A stretch of DNA of 64,000 nt from Aurantimonas marianensis (GTDB lineage: Bacteria; Pseudomonadota; Alphaproteobacteria; Rhizobiales; Rhizobiaceae). The notes below the pieces were generated by a model. The model was not told the origin of the DNA, searched no databases, and worked only from the letters and a program-made list of their open reading frames with translations. The stretch spans positions 52,058-116,057 of the forward strand of contig NZ_JALHBS010000035.1 in the NCBI RefSeq assembly GCF_024195285.1, given 5' to 3'. A program made the position numbers and the translations under genes. This document shows, piece after piece, positions 53,852 to 64,000 of this stretch (position 1 is its first letter; each line of letters starts with the position of its first letter).

Positions 53852-54934
53852 CTATTCGGCGGCTTCTTTGGCCGCGCTCTCGGCCAGCGCGCGAATCTCG
53901 GCCTCTATCCGCACGGCGTCGAGGCCGTCATGCAGCCCGATGACGACAAGACGCGTGGCCCGGGTTTCGCCGGGTGCCCAGGCGCGGTCGAAATAGGTTT
54001 CGATGCGCTTGCCGACCGCCTGCACGACCAGCCGCATCTGCTTGCCCGGCACGTCGGCGAAACCCTTCAGCCGTAAGATGTCATGGGTCGCGATCAGTCT
54101 CGACAGCCCCTTCGCGAAAGTCGCGGGATCGGGCACGGCGCCGGCATCGACGACGAAGCTCTCGAATTCGTCATGGTCGTGGTCGTGCGCCTCGCCTTCA
54201 TGCTCCAACTCGTGATGCGATTTGCGCCCGGCGATGAGGTCTTCCGTGCCGGCGGCGATGCCGAGCAGCACGTCCGCCGGCAGCTTGCCGCCCTCCGCGG
54301 TGACGATCTTCACCGCGCGCGCGCTCTTTTGCCCGATCTCACGCCGCACCCGCTCCAATGTCGGAGCATCGACCAGATCGGCCTTGTTGAGGACGATGAG
54401 GTCGGCGGCCGTGATCTGGTCCTCGAACAGCTCCTCCAGCGGTTTGTCGTGGTCGAGGCTCTCGTCCGCCGCCCGCTGGGCCGCCACCTTTTCCTCGTCG
54501 TCGGCAAAGCGACCGTCGGCGACGGCCGCCGTATCGATCACCGTAACGACGCCGTCGACGGTCACCCGCGTCTTCACCTCCGGCCAGTTGAAGGCCGCGA
54601 CCAGCGGCTGCGGCAAGGCGAGGCCCGAGGTTTCGATGACGATGAGATCGGGTACGCGATCACGCTCCAAAAGCCTGGTCATCGTTGGGATGAAGTCGTC
54701 GGCGACAGTGCAGCAGATGCAGCCATTGGTCAGCTCCACCACGTCGTCCTCGCCGCAGGTCTCGATACCGCAGCCTTTGAGGATATCGCCGTCAACGCCG
54801 AGATCACCAAACTCATTAATGATCAGCGCGATCTTCCGGCCACCGGCATTCTGCAGGAGGTTGCGGATCAGCGTCGTCTTGCCCGCACCGAGAAAGCCGG
54901 TGATGACGGTGGCGGGAATTTTCTGGCCCTGCAT
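53852..54934 (-). CDS. cobW: cobalamin biosynthesis GTPase CobW
   Basis: A 360-residue G3E-family GTPase thought to deliver cobalt (or another metal) for cobalamin synthesis. G1 is GFLGAGKT (residues 13-20), the metal motif is GCICC (CxCC, near residue 70), and NKADLVD is the guanine specificity motif. A histidine-rich stretch HHELEHEGEAHDHDHDEF follows, then the CobW C-terminal domain (KGFADVPGKQMRLVVQAVGK). The ATG at 54934 has GGAGG five bases upstream and is preferred over in-frame ATGs at 54946 and 54958. Next gene is cobN. Confidence 0.95.
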   Translation of the reverse strand: MQGQKIPATVITGFLGAGKTTLIRNLLQNAGGRKIALIINEFGDLGVDGDILKGCGIETCGEDDVVELTNGCICCTVADDFIPTMTRLLERDRVPDLIVIETSGLALPQPLVAAFNWPEVKTRVTVDGVVTVIDTAAVADGRFADDEEKVAAQRAADESLDHDKPLEELFEDQITAADLIVLNKADLVDAPTLERVRREIGQKSARAVKIVTAEGGKLPADVLLGIAAGTEDLIAGRKSHHELEHEGEAHDHDHDEFESFVVDAGAVPDPATFAKGLSRLIATHDILRLKGFADVPGKQMRLVVQAVGKRIETYFDRAWAPGETRATRLVVIGLHDGLDAVRIEAEIRALAESAAKEAAE

Positions 54935-54979
54935 GGGTGCCTCCATTGTCGCGATCATCCCGACTTCGACGGTCGGCGA

Positions 54980-55510
54980 TCAGCCCTTCAGTTTCATCGG
55001 CAGGCCGGCGGCGACGAAGATGACCTTCGCCGCGACCGCCGCAACCGCCTGGTGCAACCGGCCCGCGTGATCACGAAAATCACGGGCCATCGCGTTCTCC
55101 GGCACGATCCCGAGCCCGACCTCGTTGGAGACGAGGATCACCGGACCTGGAAGCCTCGCGGCGAGATGATCCGCCAGCGCCTGGCATTCCGCCGCGACCG
55201 GACGTCCCTCCATCATGAGGTTGGTCAGCCACAGCGTCAGGCAATCGACGAGGACCACATGCTCCGGCTCGGCTTCGCGCCCGATCGCGGCAACCAGATC
55301 GAGCGGCACTTCGACCGTTCGCCAGCCCTTGCCCCGCCGCTCCCGGTGCTCGCCGATGCGCGCCTCCATCTCGGCATCGAAAGCCCTGCCCGTCGCGAGA
55401 TAGACGGGAGCAAGACCGCTCGCTTCGGCCAGTCGCTCGGCAAGGGCGCTCTTGCCGGAGCGGGCTCCGCCAAGAATGAGAGTGACACCATCGCCGAGCG
55501 CTACACTCAC
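54980..55510 (-). CDS. cobU: adenosylcobinamide kinase/guanylyltransferase CobU (CobP)
   Basis: A 176-residue bifunctional kinase/guanylyltransferase of the nucleotide loop pathway. The P-loop is [16 protein letters not shown] (G14 to S21). Further blocks are [20 protein letters not shown] and [10 protein letters not shown] (with the guanylylated histidine in the second half of EARIGEHR) and [15 protein letters not shown]. The start is GTG at 55510, overlapping the cbtA stop (GTGA). The product goes by CobP in aerobic cobalamin nomenclature. Confidence 0.95.
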   Translation of the reverse strand: MSVALGDGVTLILGGARSGKSALAERLAEASGLAPVYLATGRAFDAEMEARIGEHRERRGKGWRTVEVPLDLVAAIGREAEPEHVVLVDCLTLWLTNLMMEGRPVAAECQALADHLAARLPGPVILVSNEVGLGIVPENAMARDFRDHAGRLHQAVAAVAAKVIFVAAGLPMKLKG

Positions 55511-56271
55511 GCCGCGCGAGTCCCGAACCGGTCCATCACGAAGCCGACGCTGAGCCCCAGAAGAACCCAGAACACGGCCGTCGTCGCCAGCGAAATGACC
55601 GCGAACTCCGCGGCAAGCGTTGGCGGAACCGGGCTCGCAAGGTCAAGCGGGTGCGGGGCGCCGACCACATGCGGCACGGCCAGCATCACGATTGCGGCCA
55701 ATGTCGTCCATAGCTCGCGTCGGAACACGAGAAGGTAGAGCGCTCCTGCGGTCAACGTGACGACGGCGGCCCACCAGACCTGTCGTGCGAACAGGTCGGC
55801 GGCCGGCATTGCCGGCAGTTCAGGTGGCAGGCCGAGCGCGGGCGCCAGGCCCACGGTCGCAAAGCCCGCCAAACCCCACAGAACGCCGTTCGACCAAGTG
55901 ATCGCGCGGCCGGTGAGCAGGCTGACGGCGGCGAGGATCAGTGCGAAGCCGCCACCCGCCACGATGTTCGCCGACAGCGTGCCAAGCAGACGGCCGAAGA
56001 ACGGCGATGCGCCCGCCGCTTCGCTGCTCGCACCGGCTGCCGTGTCGTGGTCATGGACGAGAACCAATTCGCCACCGAACAGCTCTGGCATTTGCCGGCT
56101 TTCCGTCAGGCCGCCGCGATCGGCACCGGCCGCCTCGTGTCCCCGGCTACCGCTCTCATATTCCTCGGCCTGGAGGATCAGTGGGACCACGCCGGCATAT
56201 TGGATAGGCGTCATGAGGACACCGACAAACAGGCCGGCAACCAGCGCGGCCAACAGGAATCTGACAATCAT
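55507..56271 (-). CDS. cbtA: cobalt transporter subunit CbtA
   Basis: A 254-residue membrane protein of the CbtA family of B12-regulated cobalt transporters, with about five membrane segments. It starts [20 protein letters not shown] and has a hydrophilic loop with an HDHDTA stretch likely to face the periplasm, then [20 protein letters not shown] and the C-terminal [17 protein letters not shown]. Downstream of cbtB and the riboswitch, upstream of cobU by overlap, which confirms its place in the cobalamin regulon. Confidence 0.94.
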   Translation of the reverse strand: MIVRFLLAALVAGLFVGVLMTPIQYAGVVPLILQAEEYESGSRGHEAAGADRGGLTESRQMPELFGGELVLVHDHDTAAGASSEAAGASPFFGRLLGTLSANIVAGGGFALILAAVSLLTGRAITWSNGVLWGLAGFATVGLAPALGLPPELPAMPAADLFARQVWWAAVVTLTAGALYLLVFRRELWTTLAAIVMLAVPHVVGAPHPLDLASPVPPTLAAEFAVISLATTAVFWVLLGLSVGFVMDRFGTRAA

Positions 56272-56368
56272 AGCGATACCCCTTTCCGCGCCGACGAGGT
56301 CGGGCGGTTCCGATCAATACGACAAAGCAAAAGCCTGGTCCGCGTCATGGCGGCCGGGCAGACAATGC

Positions 56369-56545
56369 TTAGTGGCAGGGGAATCCGTAGGAATGCCGCA
56401 CATCATGCGCCGTATCATGCACCGCCGCCGAATGGGCGAACCCGATGCCGAAGACGAAAAACACTCCGAGAACCAGCGCCGCGAGTCCGGTCGCGATACG
56501 CGTCGAAGCTCCGGCATGGACAATGCTGTAGGTAGTGGCAGTCAT
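56369..56545 (-). CDS. cbtB: cobalt transporter subunit CbtB
   Basis: A 58-residue protein with one membrane segment (about 16-36, IATGLAALVLGVFFVFGIGF) and a His-rich C-terminus (AHSAAVHDTAHDVRHSYGFP, then CH), the putative metal-binding tail of CbtB. The ATG at 56545 follows CACGGAGGTTGAT. It is the first gene after the cobalamin riboswitch and precedes cbtA by 97 bases. Confidence 0.93.
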   Translation of the reverse strand: MTATTYSIVHAGASTRIATGLAALVLGVFFVFGIGFAHSAAVHDTAHDVRHSYGFPCH

Positions 56546-56561
56546 ATCAACCTCCGTGACG

Positions 56562-56576
56562 GCCGCGAAATGCGGC
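56562..56576 (-). repeat. hairpin directly before the cbtB ribosome site
   Basis: GCCGC-ATTTC-GCGGC (minus-strand reading) lies between the B12 box of the riboswitch and the cbtB GGAGG. It may take part in hiding or freeing the ribosome site when the riboswitch binds ligand. Confidence 0.45.
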
Positions 56577-56585
56577 GGTTTCCAA

Positions 56586-56822
56586 GGCCGGCAGGTCTCC
56601 TGGCTCACGGGTCGTCGGTCGTCGCCTCGCCTTCCCGAAGCCGAAGCTTCAGTGGCTTTCCGATCGGTCCGCCGATGCTGATGACATCGTCGGAACGGAT
56701 CGGCGGTGAACACCTCGCCGCTCTACAGTCGCGGGGTCGGCTGCAATGAAGGCCCCCTGCTTGGGTCGGCCCGTCGCATTCCCTCTTCGCCCCGGCCGCT
56801 TGGCAGCCGGGGAACCGTCCTT
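56586..56822 (-). ncRNA. cobalamin riboswitch
   Basis: On the minus strand the classic B12 box AGCCAGGAGACCTGCC is at 56605-56590. Upstream are GGTTCCCCGGCTGCC (start, near 56815), a GAGGGAAT stretch (near 56783) and ACCCCGCGACTGTAGAGC (near 56730), the conserved core of the adenosylcobalamin riboswitch. It lies 41 bases before cbtB and should lower expression of cbtBA-cobU-cobW-cobN-GNAT-cobO when cobalamin is plentiful. Range ends are approximate. Confidence 0.93.
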
Positions 56823-56997
56823 CGACCGGATCGGGCGTTTCTCGCGCCCTCCCGATCAATTTGTCACAGTAGCGATCACCGCCTATGGCGCAAGCGATTT
56901 CGCGCCCGCCCGAACAGGGTCTCCGAAACGCATTGCGGCCCGGCCCCGCAATGCGAAGCCGGACCGCTCGATACTGTTCGATGGAAGGCGCCTGGCG

Positions 56998-57147
56998 TCA
57001 GCGCGCGGCGGCCTGCTCGCAGGCTTCCACATGCTTGGCGAGCGCCTCGGTCGAGAGAATGGCGCTGATCGTGCGAATGTCGCGGTTCCGGAATTTCGGC
57101 GTCTGCTGCAATTCCTTCAACCGCTCCAGGAGGGTTACTCGACTCAT
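56998..57147 (-). CDS. small protein downstream of minE, unknown
   Basis: A 49-residue frame, too short for usual gene callers, with a perfect AAGGAG site (AAAAGGAGACCAGC) before the ATG at 57147. The product MSRVTLLERLKELQQTPKFR followed by NRDIRTISAILSTEALAKHV and EACEQAAAR is mostly charged helix. A GC hairpin at 57170-57198 lies between minE and this gene, and the riboswitch follows. I do not recognise it; a helical partner or regulator of the Min system or an unrelated small protein are both possible. Confidence 0.55.
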   Translation of the reverse strand: MSRVTLLERLKELQQTPKFRNRDIRTISAILSTEALAKHVEACEQAAAR

Positions 57148-57169
57148 GCTGGTCTCCTTTTCCTGTCGG

Positions 57170-57198
57170 GAGCCGCCGCGGTCGGGTGCGGCGGGCTC
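57170..57198 (-). repeat. hairpin between minE and the 49-residue gene
   Basis: GAGCCCGCCGC-loop-GCGGCGGCTC (one bulged C; minus strand) forms a stem of about ten pairs. No T tract follows, so read-through into the small gene is likely. Confidence 0.45.
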
Positions 57199-57214
57199 GT
57201 TGGACGAGAGGCCG

Positions 57215-57478
57215 TCAGGCCGCCCGCACGCTGGCGGTCGTGGGGATTTCGATGTCGACCTCAAGGGTCGAGACGTTCTCGCCGCGATCCATCTTGACGC
57301 TCACCATGTCCCCATCGAGCTGCACATGCCTGGCGATGACAGCCAGAATTTCCTCCCGAAGCTGAGCGACGAGATCGGAGTGCCCGACCGTCGCGCGCTC
57401 GTGAGCGAGCAGCACCTGCAGGCGCTCGCGCGCCCTCGGCGCCGAGGTCTGTTTGCTGAAGAAGCTGAAAAGGCTCAT
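57215..57478 (-). CDS. minE: cell division topological factor MinE
   Basis: An 87-residue MinE. The N-terminal anti-MinCD segment ([20 protein letters not shown] and [10 protein letters not shown]) and the C-terminal topology domain ([20 protein letters not shown]) are complete. It binds MinD at the membrane, releases it by stimulating ATP hydrolysis and drives pole-to-pole oscillation. The ATG overlaps the minD stop by four bases. Last of the min genes before the small unknown frame. Confidence 0.95.
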   Translation of the reverse strand: MSLFSFFSKQTSAPRARERLQVLLAHERATVGHSDLVAQLREEILAVIARHVQLDGDMVSVKMDRGENVSTLEVDIEIPTTASVRAA

Positions 57479-58290
57479 GCCGCCCTCCTGCCGAAGAGTT
57501 TGCCGAACAGACCGCGCTTCTCGCCGGGCACCGACATCGGCACCTGTTCGCCGGCAAGGCGGCGGGCGGCGTCTCTGTAGGCGAGAGCCGGCGCGCTGTG
57601 GTTCTCGCCGAGCGTCACCGGCGTTCCGAGATTCGACGCCCGCAACACGTCCATGCTCTCGGGGATAATGCCGAGGAGCGGGATCGACAGGATATCGAGA
57701 ACGTCCTCGACCTTCAGCATGTCGCCGCGCTCGGCGCGGGCGGGGTCGTAGCGGGTCAACAGCAGATGCTTCTCGATCCGCTCGCCGCGCTCCGCCTTGG
57801 CGGTCTTGGAATCGAGCAAACCGATGATCCGATCCGAGTCACGCACCGAGGACACTTCCGGATTGGTGACGACAACGGCCACGTCGGCATGGCGCATCGC
57901 AAGTGTCGCGCCCCGCTCGATGCCGGCCGGGCTGTCGCAGATCACCCAGTCGAAGGTCTTTTTCAACTCCTCCATCACCACTTCGACGCCCTCGGCGGTG
58001 AGGTTGTCCTTGTCGCGCGTCTGCGAGGCCGGCAGCAGAAAGAGCGTCTCCAGCCGCTTGTCGCGGATCAGCGCCTGCGCCAGCTTGGCGTCGCCCTGGA
58101 CGACGTTGATCAGGTCGTAGACCACACGCCGCTCGGCGCCCATGACCAGATCGAGATTGCGCAGGCCGACGTCGAAATCGACGACGACCGTCTTCTCTCC
58201 ACGCTGGGCCAGCGCCGCACCCAGCGCGGCGGTGGAGGTCGTCTTGCCGACGCCTCCCTTGCCTGACGTCACCACGATTACTTTTGCCAT
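57475..58290 (-). CDS. minD: septum site-determining ATPase MinD
   Basis: A 271-residue MinD. The deviant Walker A is [10 protein letters not shown] (residues 11-20), with [20 protein letters not shown] and [20 protein letters not shown] as usual. The C-terminal amphipathic helix [13 protein letters not shown] anchors it to the membrane. It recruits MinC and MinE. It lies 32 bases after minC and overlaps minE by four. Confidence 0.96.
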   Translation of the reverse strand: MAKVIVVTSGKGGVGKTTSTAALGAALAQRGEKTVVVDFDVGLRNLDLVMGAERRVVYDLINVVQGDAKLAQALIRDKRLETLFLLPASQTRDKDNLTAEGVEVVMEELKKTFDWVICDSPAGIERGATLAMRHADVAVVVTNPEVSSVRDSDRIIGLLDSKTAKAERGERIEKHLLLTRYDPARAERGDMLKVEDVLDILSIPLLGIIPESMDVLRASNLGTPVTLGENHSAPALAYRDAARRLAGEQVPMSVPGEKRGLFGKLFGRRAA

Positions 58291-58322
58291 CTTGCTCTCC
58301 TGCTTTCCGGCCGATGACGGCC

Positions 58323-59084
58323 TCAGCCCAGAATTTCCGCTTTGATCGTGTCACCTTCGAGCCAGACCTGGACGGCCTGGCCGCGGTATTTCGGCTCCAT
58401 GTCCTCGGCCGTCTTGTAGAGGCCGTCGATCGCCACCAGCTCGGCTTCGAGCTTGCGGCAGAAGATCCGCGCCGAGGCGTTGCCGACGGACCCCGCCATC
58501 GCCCTGCCCCGAAGCGTTCCGTAGACGTGGATCGAGCCGCCGGCGACGACCTCCGACCCCGATGCCACCGACCCCAGAATGGTCACGTCGCCCTCTGGAA
58601 AGATCACCGACTGGCCGGAACGCACCGGCTCGGTGATGATGATCGAGGGCATCGCCTTGACCGGCTGCGGGTCTGGCACTTGCGCGGTCGCCGGTTTGTT
58701 CGCCGCCTTGGATTTCGTCGATTCGGTCTTCTTCGGCGCGGGCTCTTCCGCCGGTGGCTCGAAATCGGCGGCGGGCCTGCCGCCTTTCATCGCCGGCGGC
58801 ATGCCGAAGCCGAGCAGCGATGCGCGCGCGCCTTCGATTCCCATGATCCGCACGCTGCGCTCGCCGAGCTCGCCGATCAGCTCCTTCAACTGCGCCTGGT
58901 CGATCTCGAGTCCCTCGACATCGAGCACGATCGGCCGGCCAAGAAAGAAGCCGGTGGAGCGGGCGGCGAGATCATCGAGCCGGGTGAGCCACGCGTCGAA
59001 CGGAAGTTCCGGCGCGAGTACGAGCGCGAGAAACGAACGGCCCTTCAGGCGGATCGGGCGGGTGTCGGTCAGGGTGTTGGTCAT
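58323..59084 (-). CDS. minC: septum site-determining protein MinC
   Basis: A 253-residue MinC, the FtsZ polymerisation inhibitor. The N-terminal domain (residues about 9-105: IRLKGRSFLALVLAPELPFD) binds FtsZ. A Pro/Ala/Lys-rich linker follows (about 118-150), and the beta-helical C-terminal domain (IITEPVRSGQSVIFPEGDVT, GSVASGSEVVAGGSIHVYGT, LRGRAMAGSVGNASARIFCR) binds MinD. The ATG at 59084 is chosen because upstream sequence is not MinC-like. A perfect CtrA-type site lies 45-60 bases upstream. Confidence 0.94.
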   Translation of the reverse strand: MTNTLTDTRPIRLKGRSFLALVLAPELPFDAWLTRLDDLAARSTGFFLGRPIVLDVEGLEIDQAQLKELIGELGERSVRIMGIEGARASLLGFGMPPAMKGGRPAADFEPPAEEPAPKKTESTKSKAANKPATAQVPDPQPVKAMPSIIITEPVRSGQSVIFPEGDVTILGSVASGSEVVAGGSIHVYGTLRGRAMAGSVGNASARIFCRKLEAELVAIDGLYKTAEDMEPKYRGQAVQVWLEGDTIKAEILG

Positions 59085-59128
59085 CTCGGTTAATTTTCGG
59101 TTGCTACGGCGATCTAAGCGGGATGGGG

Positions 59129-59143
59129 TTAACCAGTGCTTAA
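59129..59143 (-). promoter_or_regulatory. CtrA box TTAA-N7-TTAA upstream of minC
   Basis: A perfect TTAA-CCAGTGC-TTAA (plus strand reading) lies 45 bases before the minC start. This is the consensus for the alphaproteobacterial cell-cycle regulator CtrA. It suggests cell-cycle control of minCDE, as reported in Sinorhizobium. Confidence 0.65.
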
Positions 59144-59221
59144 CGCGCGGAGCCTGCGCAGGGCTGACGCGTCCAGCCGACCGTCGAAACCAATTGTCGT
59201 CGGCGCGCCGAAAAGGCCGGT

Positions 59222-60361
59222 TCAGCCGCGGTCGCCGAAGCGCGCGCCCTGATGCTCGCCGAGCTTCGGCGCCGGCCGGTCCAGGGACAGATCGACGTCT
59301 CCAAAAACGATGGGAGTACGAATTCCTGCAATGCCTTGTGGCATGATCTTCATGTTTCGATGCAGAATTTGCGGGTCGGCGAAAACCTCCGCGACATCGT
59401 TGATCGGTCCGGCCGGCACCCCGACCGTCTCGAGTTCCGCCAGAAGGCGGTCGCGTGTCCATGCGCCGATCGCCGCCGTCAGGATCGGCGTGAGCGCGTC
59501 GCGGTTCGCCACCCGTGCCTCGTTGGTCCGATAGCGTTCGTCCATGGCCAGATCACCCAGTCCGAGCACGTCGCAGAGCCGCTCGAACTGGCGGTCATTG
59601 CCGCAGGCGACGATGAGGTGGCCGTCTGCGACCGGAAAGACCTGGTAGGGCACGATGTTGGGATGGGCGTTGCCGAGCCGCCGCGGCGCGATCCCGGTGG
59701 TAAAGTAGTTCAGCGCCTGGTTGGCGAGGACGCCGGCCATGCAGTCATAGAGCGCCATGTCGACGAACTGGCCGCGGCCCGTCCGCGCGCGATCGGTCAA
59801 CGCCGCCTGGATGGCGATTGTCCCATACAGCCCGGTGAAGATGTCGGCGAAGGCGACGCCGATCTTTTGCGGCTCGTCGTCCGGCGCTCCGGTCAGGCTC
59901 ATGATGCCGCCCATGCCCTGGATCATGAAATCGTAGCCGGCCCGGCCAGCATAGGGGCCGTCTTGGCCAAAGCCGGTGACCGAGCAATAGACGAGGCGCG
60001 GATTGGCCGATTTGAGGCTGTCGTAGTCGAGGCCGTATTTCTGGAGGCCGCCGACCTTGAAATTTTCGATCAGAACGTCTGCCTCGGACGCCAATTCGCG
60101 GACCAGCGCCCGCCCCGCCTCGGTGGAAAAATCCGCCACTACCGACCGCTTGCCCCGATTGCAGGCGTGGAAATAGGCGGCCGTCCGCTCGCCATCCCGA
60201 TTGATGAAAGGGGGCCCCCAGCCGCGCGTATCGTCACTCGCCGGACTCTCGACCTTGATGACGTCGGCACCGAGGTCGGCCAGCGTCTGGCCGATCCAGG
60301 GACCGGCCAGAATGCGCGCGAGTTCCAGGACCTTCAGGCCGGTGTGGGGAGATTGGCTCAT
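59222..60361 (-). CDS. CaiB/BaiF-family CoA transferase (class III)
   Basis: A 379-residue class III CoA transferase, moving CoA between an acyl-CoA donor and a carboxylic acid. It begins MSQSPHTGLKVLELARILAG; the family block VIKVESPASDDTRGWGPPFI and the FKVGGLQKYGLDYDSL region are clear. The catalytic aspartate is likely D173 in GVAFADIFTGLYGT, where family III enzymes carry it. The C-terminal ETVGVPAGPINDVAEVFADP matches the family. Start: ATG at 60361; an upstream in-frame start at 60388 would add nine residues. Substrate unknown (formyl-, succinyl- or carnitine-type). It stands between the min operon and the ferredoxin reductase gene. Confidence 0.92.
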   Translation of the reverse strand: MSQSPHTGLKVLELARILAGPWIGQTLADLGADVIKVESPASDDTRGWGPPFINRDGERTAAYFHACNRGKRSVVADFSTEAGRALVRELASEADVLIENFKVGGLQKYGLDYDSLKSANPRLVYCSVTGFGQDGPYAGRAGYDFMIQGMGGIMSLTGAPDDEPQKIGVAFADIFTGLYGTIAIQAALTDRARTGRGQFVDMALYDCMAGVLANQALNYFTTGIAPRRLGNAHPNIVPYQVFPVADGHLIVACGNDRQFERLCDVLGLGDLAMDERYRTNEARVANRDALTPILTAAIGAWTRDRLLAELETVGVPAGPINDVAEVFADPQILHRNMKIMPQGIAGIRTPIVFGDVDLSLDRPAPKLGEHQGARFGDRG

Positions 60362-60433
60362 AAAGCCGCCGTGCCGCTCCGGGCGCATCCTGTCAAGCAG
60401 CGCCGGCTTCGACGCGGCCGCTTGAGCAGCGCC

Positions 60434-61258
60434 TCAGTCGACGAACGCCCGCTCCACCACATAGGTGTCCGGCCGGCTGTTGGCGCCTTCCACGAAGCCG
60501 CGCGCGTCGAGCAGCTTCTCGGTGTCCTTCAGCATCGCCATCGAGCCGCAGATCATCGCCCGGTCGTCGGTCGGATCGAGCGGCGGAATGCCGAGTTCGT
60601 CGAACAGGCGGCCGGTCTCGATCAGCGTGGTGATCCGGTGGCGGCGGGTTTCGCCCTCCCGCGTCGCGCTCGCATGAAACAGCAGCTTGTCGCCGATGAA
60701 CTCGCTCATCAATTCATCCGAGCGCGCCGTCGCGACGAGCTCCCGCCCGTAAGTCAGTTCGGCTTCGAGCCGGCAGGTCTGGGTCAGGATCACCTGCTCG
60801 AACTTCTCGTAGGTTTCCGGGTCGCGGACGACGCCCGCGAAAGGCGCGATGCCCGTCCCGGTGGAGAACAGGAACAATCGCTTGCCGGGCTTCAACGCGT
60901 CGAGCACCAGTGTGCCGGTGGACTTCTTGCGCATCAGCACGGTATCGCCGACGGCGATCTTCTGCAGATGCTCGGTCAGCGGCCCGTCCGGCACCTTGAT
61001 CGAGAAGAACTCCAGTTCCTCGTCCCAGGAGGGGCTGGCGATCGAATAGGCGCGAAAAACAGGCTTCTCCGCGTTTGGCAGGCCGATCATGACGAATTCG
61101 CCCGAGCGGAACCGGAAGCTCTGCGGCCGGGAAATGCGGAACGAGAACAAGCTGTCCGTGTAGTGCGTCACCGACGTCACGGTCTCGGCGAAGACGCCTG
61201 CCGGAATGGGAAAGGCGGGCTCCGGCGTACGCTCCATCTGGAGGGCGAGAGAACTCAT
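60434..61258 (-). CDS. ferredoxin-NADP reductase
   Basis: A 274-residue FAD-containing ferredoxin/flavodoxin-NADP reductase of bacterial Fpr type. The FAD site is FRAYSIASP (about residues 68-76) with PDGPLTEHL, and the NADP domain starts LFLFSTGTGIAPFAGVVRDP. The CGSMAMLKDTEKLLDARGF block and the C-terminal aromatic region YVVERAFVD fit Fpr. In alphaproteobacteria the enzyme supplies or removes reducing power in oxidative stress. The start follows AAAAGGACGAAACCCG. Confidence 0.95.
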   Translation of the reverse strand: MSSLALQMERTPEPAFPIPAGVFAETVTSVTHYTDSLFSFRISRPQSFRFRSGEFVMIGLPNAEKPVFRAYSIASPSWDEELEFFSIKVPDGPLTEHLQKIAVGDTVLMRKKSTGTLVLDALKPGKRLFLFSTGTGIAPFAGVVRDPETYEKFEQVILTQTCRLEAELTYGRELVATARSDELMSEFIGDKLLFHASATREGETRRHRITTLIETGRLFDELGIPPLDPTDDRAMICGSMAMLKDTEKLLDARGFVEGANSRPDTYVVERAFVD

Positions 61259-61565
61259 CGGGTTTCGTCCTTTTCCATTCGCAATCGGCGCGTTGCACCA
61301 CTCACAGCGATTCGCCCACCCGGCGTAAGCGCTCGCGCCCCGTCTGCCGCCGACTCTTCCATCCCGTTTGTCGGGAGAAGCGGTTGTTGGACCGCCCGCA
61401 ACTTCGCCGCCTCACTGATCGTCACGGCAGTATATAGTCCCCTGATACCGCACCGCAGCGTCGCGCATTCCAAATCTCCGCGCGATTGCGGGAAATTTTT
61501 CGCGCCAGGCGCGATCCGAGGACCGACCTTCCCCGGTGCCATGGCGCGCATCCGGGTTGCGCTGC
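61259..61565. other. gene-less region between metH and the ferredoxin reductase gene
   Basis: About 307 bases. A 98-codon open frame on the minus strand (61551-61255) is unlikely to be a gene. A TATATAG stretch at 61431-61437 could be part of the reductase promoter. No repeat or riboswitch-like structure was seen. Confidence 0.4.

Positions 61566-64000
<2,435 letters not shown>

Overview
The window is high-GC DNA from an alphaproteobacterium, most likely of the Hyphomicrobiales (Rhizobiales). The signs are a FeuP/FeuQ-type two-component system, a complete-looking Rhodobacter-type gene transfer agent (GTA) head-tail cluster, aerobic cobalamin genes behind a B12 riboswitch, a minCDE operon with a perfect CtrA box, a DivJ-like kinase module, and many alphaproteobacterial small families (DUF1491, DUF2336, DUF5330, DUF6107, DUF6456). 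Family names are from recognition of the translated sequences; no database search was possible. I saw no rRNA, tRNA, CRISPR array or insertion sequence.

Layout. 1-2.0 kb (minus): histidine kinase (cut by the window edge), response regulator and a small secreted protein. 2.1-17.2 kb (minus): GTA cluster g1 to g15 plus a holin-like gene, with a sigma70-type promoter and an attenuator-like hairpin in front of g1, a second strong terminator between g8 and g9, a small extra reading frame between g7 and g8, and a frame break in g13. 17.2-22.7 kb: YcgN-type protein, class A penicillin-binding protein, DUF1214/DUF1254 pair, DUF2336 protein. 22.8-25.7 kb (minus): DUF1491, peptidoglycan-binding protein, DivJ-like kinase. 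26.1-28.9 kb: DUF5330, SufE-like protein, DUF6456 and a free-standing DnaA domain IV-like protein, one unknown. 29.0-34.0 kb: five-gene branched-chain-amino-acid-type ABC transporter. 34.0-41.6 kb (minus): PbpC and a PAN-alpha-2-macroglobulin. 41.8-44.0 kb: CHASE4-GGDEF-EAL protein. 44.0-46.4 kb: hydrolase/dioxygenase pair resembling MhqD/MhqO, and a divergent small-molecule kinase. 46.7-48.8 kb: a lone gene of different composition with a nuclease-like core. 49.0-56.8 kb (minus): riboswitch, cbtB, cbtA, cobU, cobW, cobN, GNAT, cobO. 57.0-59.1 kb (minus): minC, minD, minE and a 49-residue protein. 59.2-64.0 kb (minus): CoA transferase, ferredoxin-NADP reductase, and the C-terminal two thirds of metH.

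How the genes work together. The cob operon and cbtAB take up cobalt and make cobalamin, under riboswitch feedback; MetH, at the window's end, uses that cofactor. MinCDE, the DivJ-like kinase and two CtrA-type sites point to cell-cycle control of division. PbpC and the macroglobulin are a known pair for periplasmic repair or protection. The GTA cluster is ordered like the Rhodobacter capsulatus one, but the g13 break and the terminators raise the question whether particles are still made.

Best candidates for something new: the orphan nuclease-like gene at 46718-48820, the terminator/attenuator layout and broken hub gene of the GTA, and the stand-alone DnaA domain IV-like protein coupled to a DUF6456 gene.
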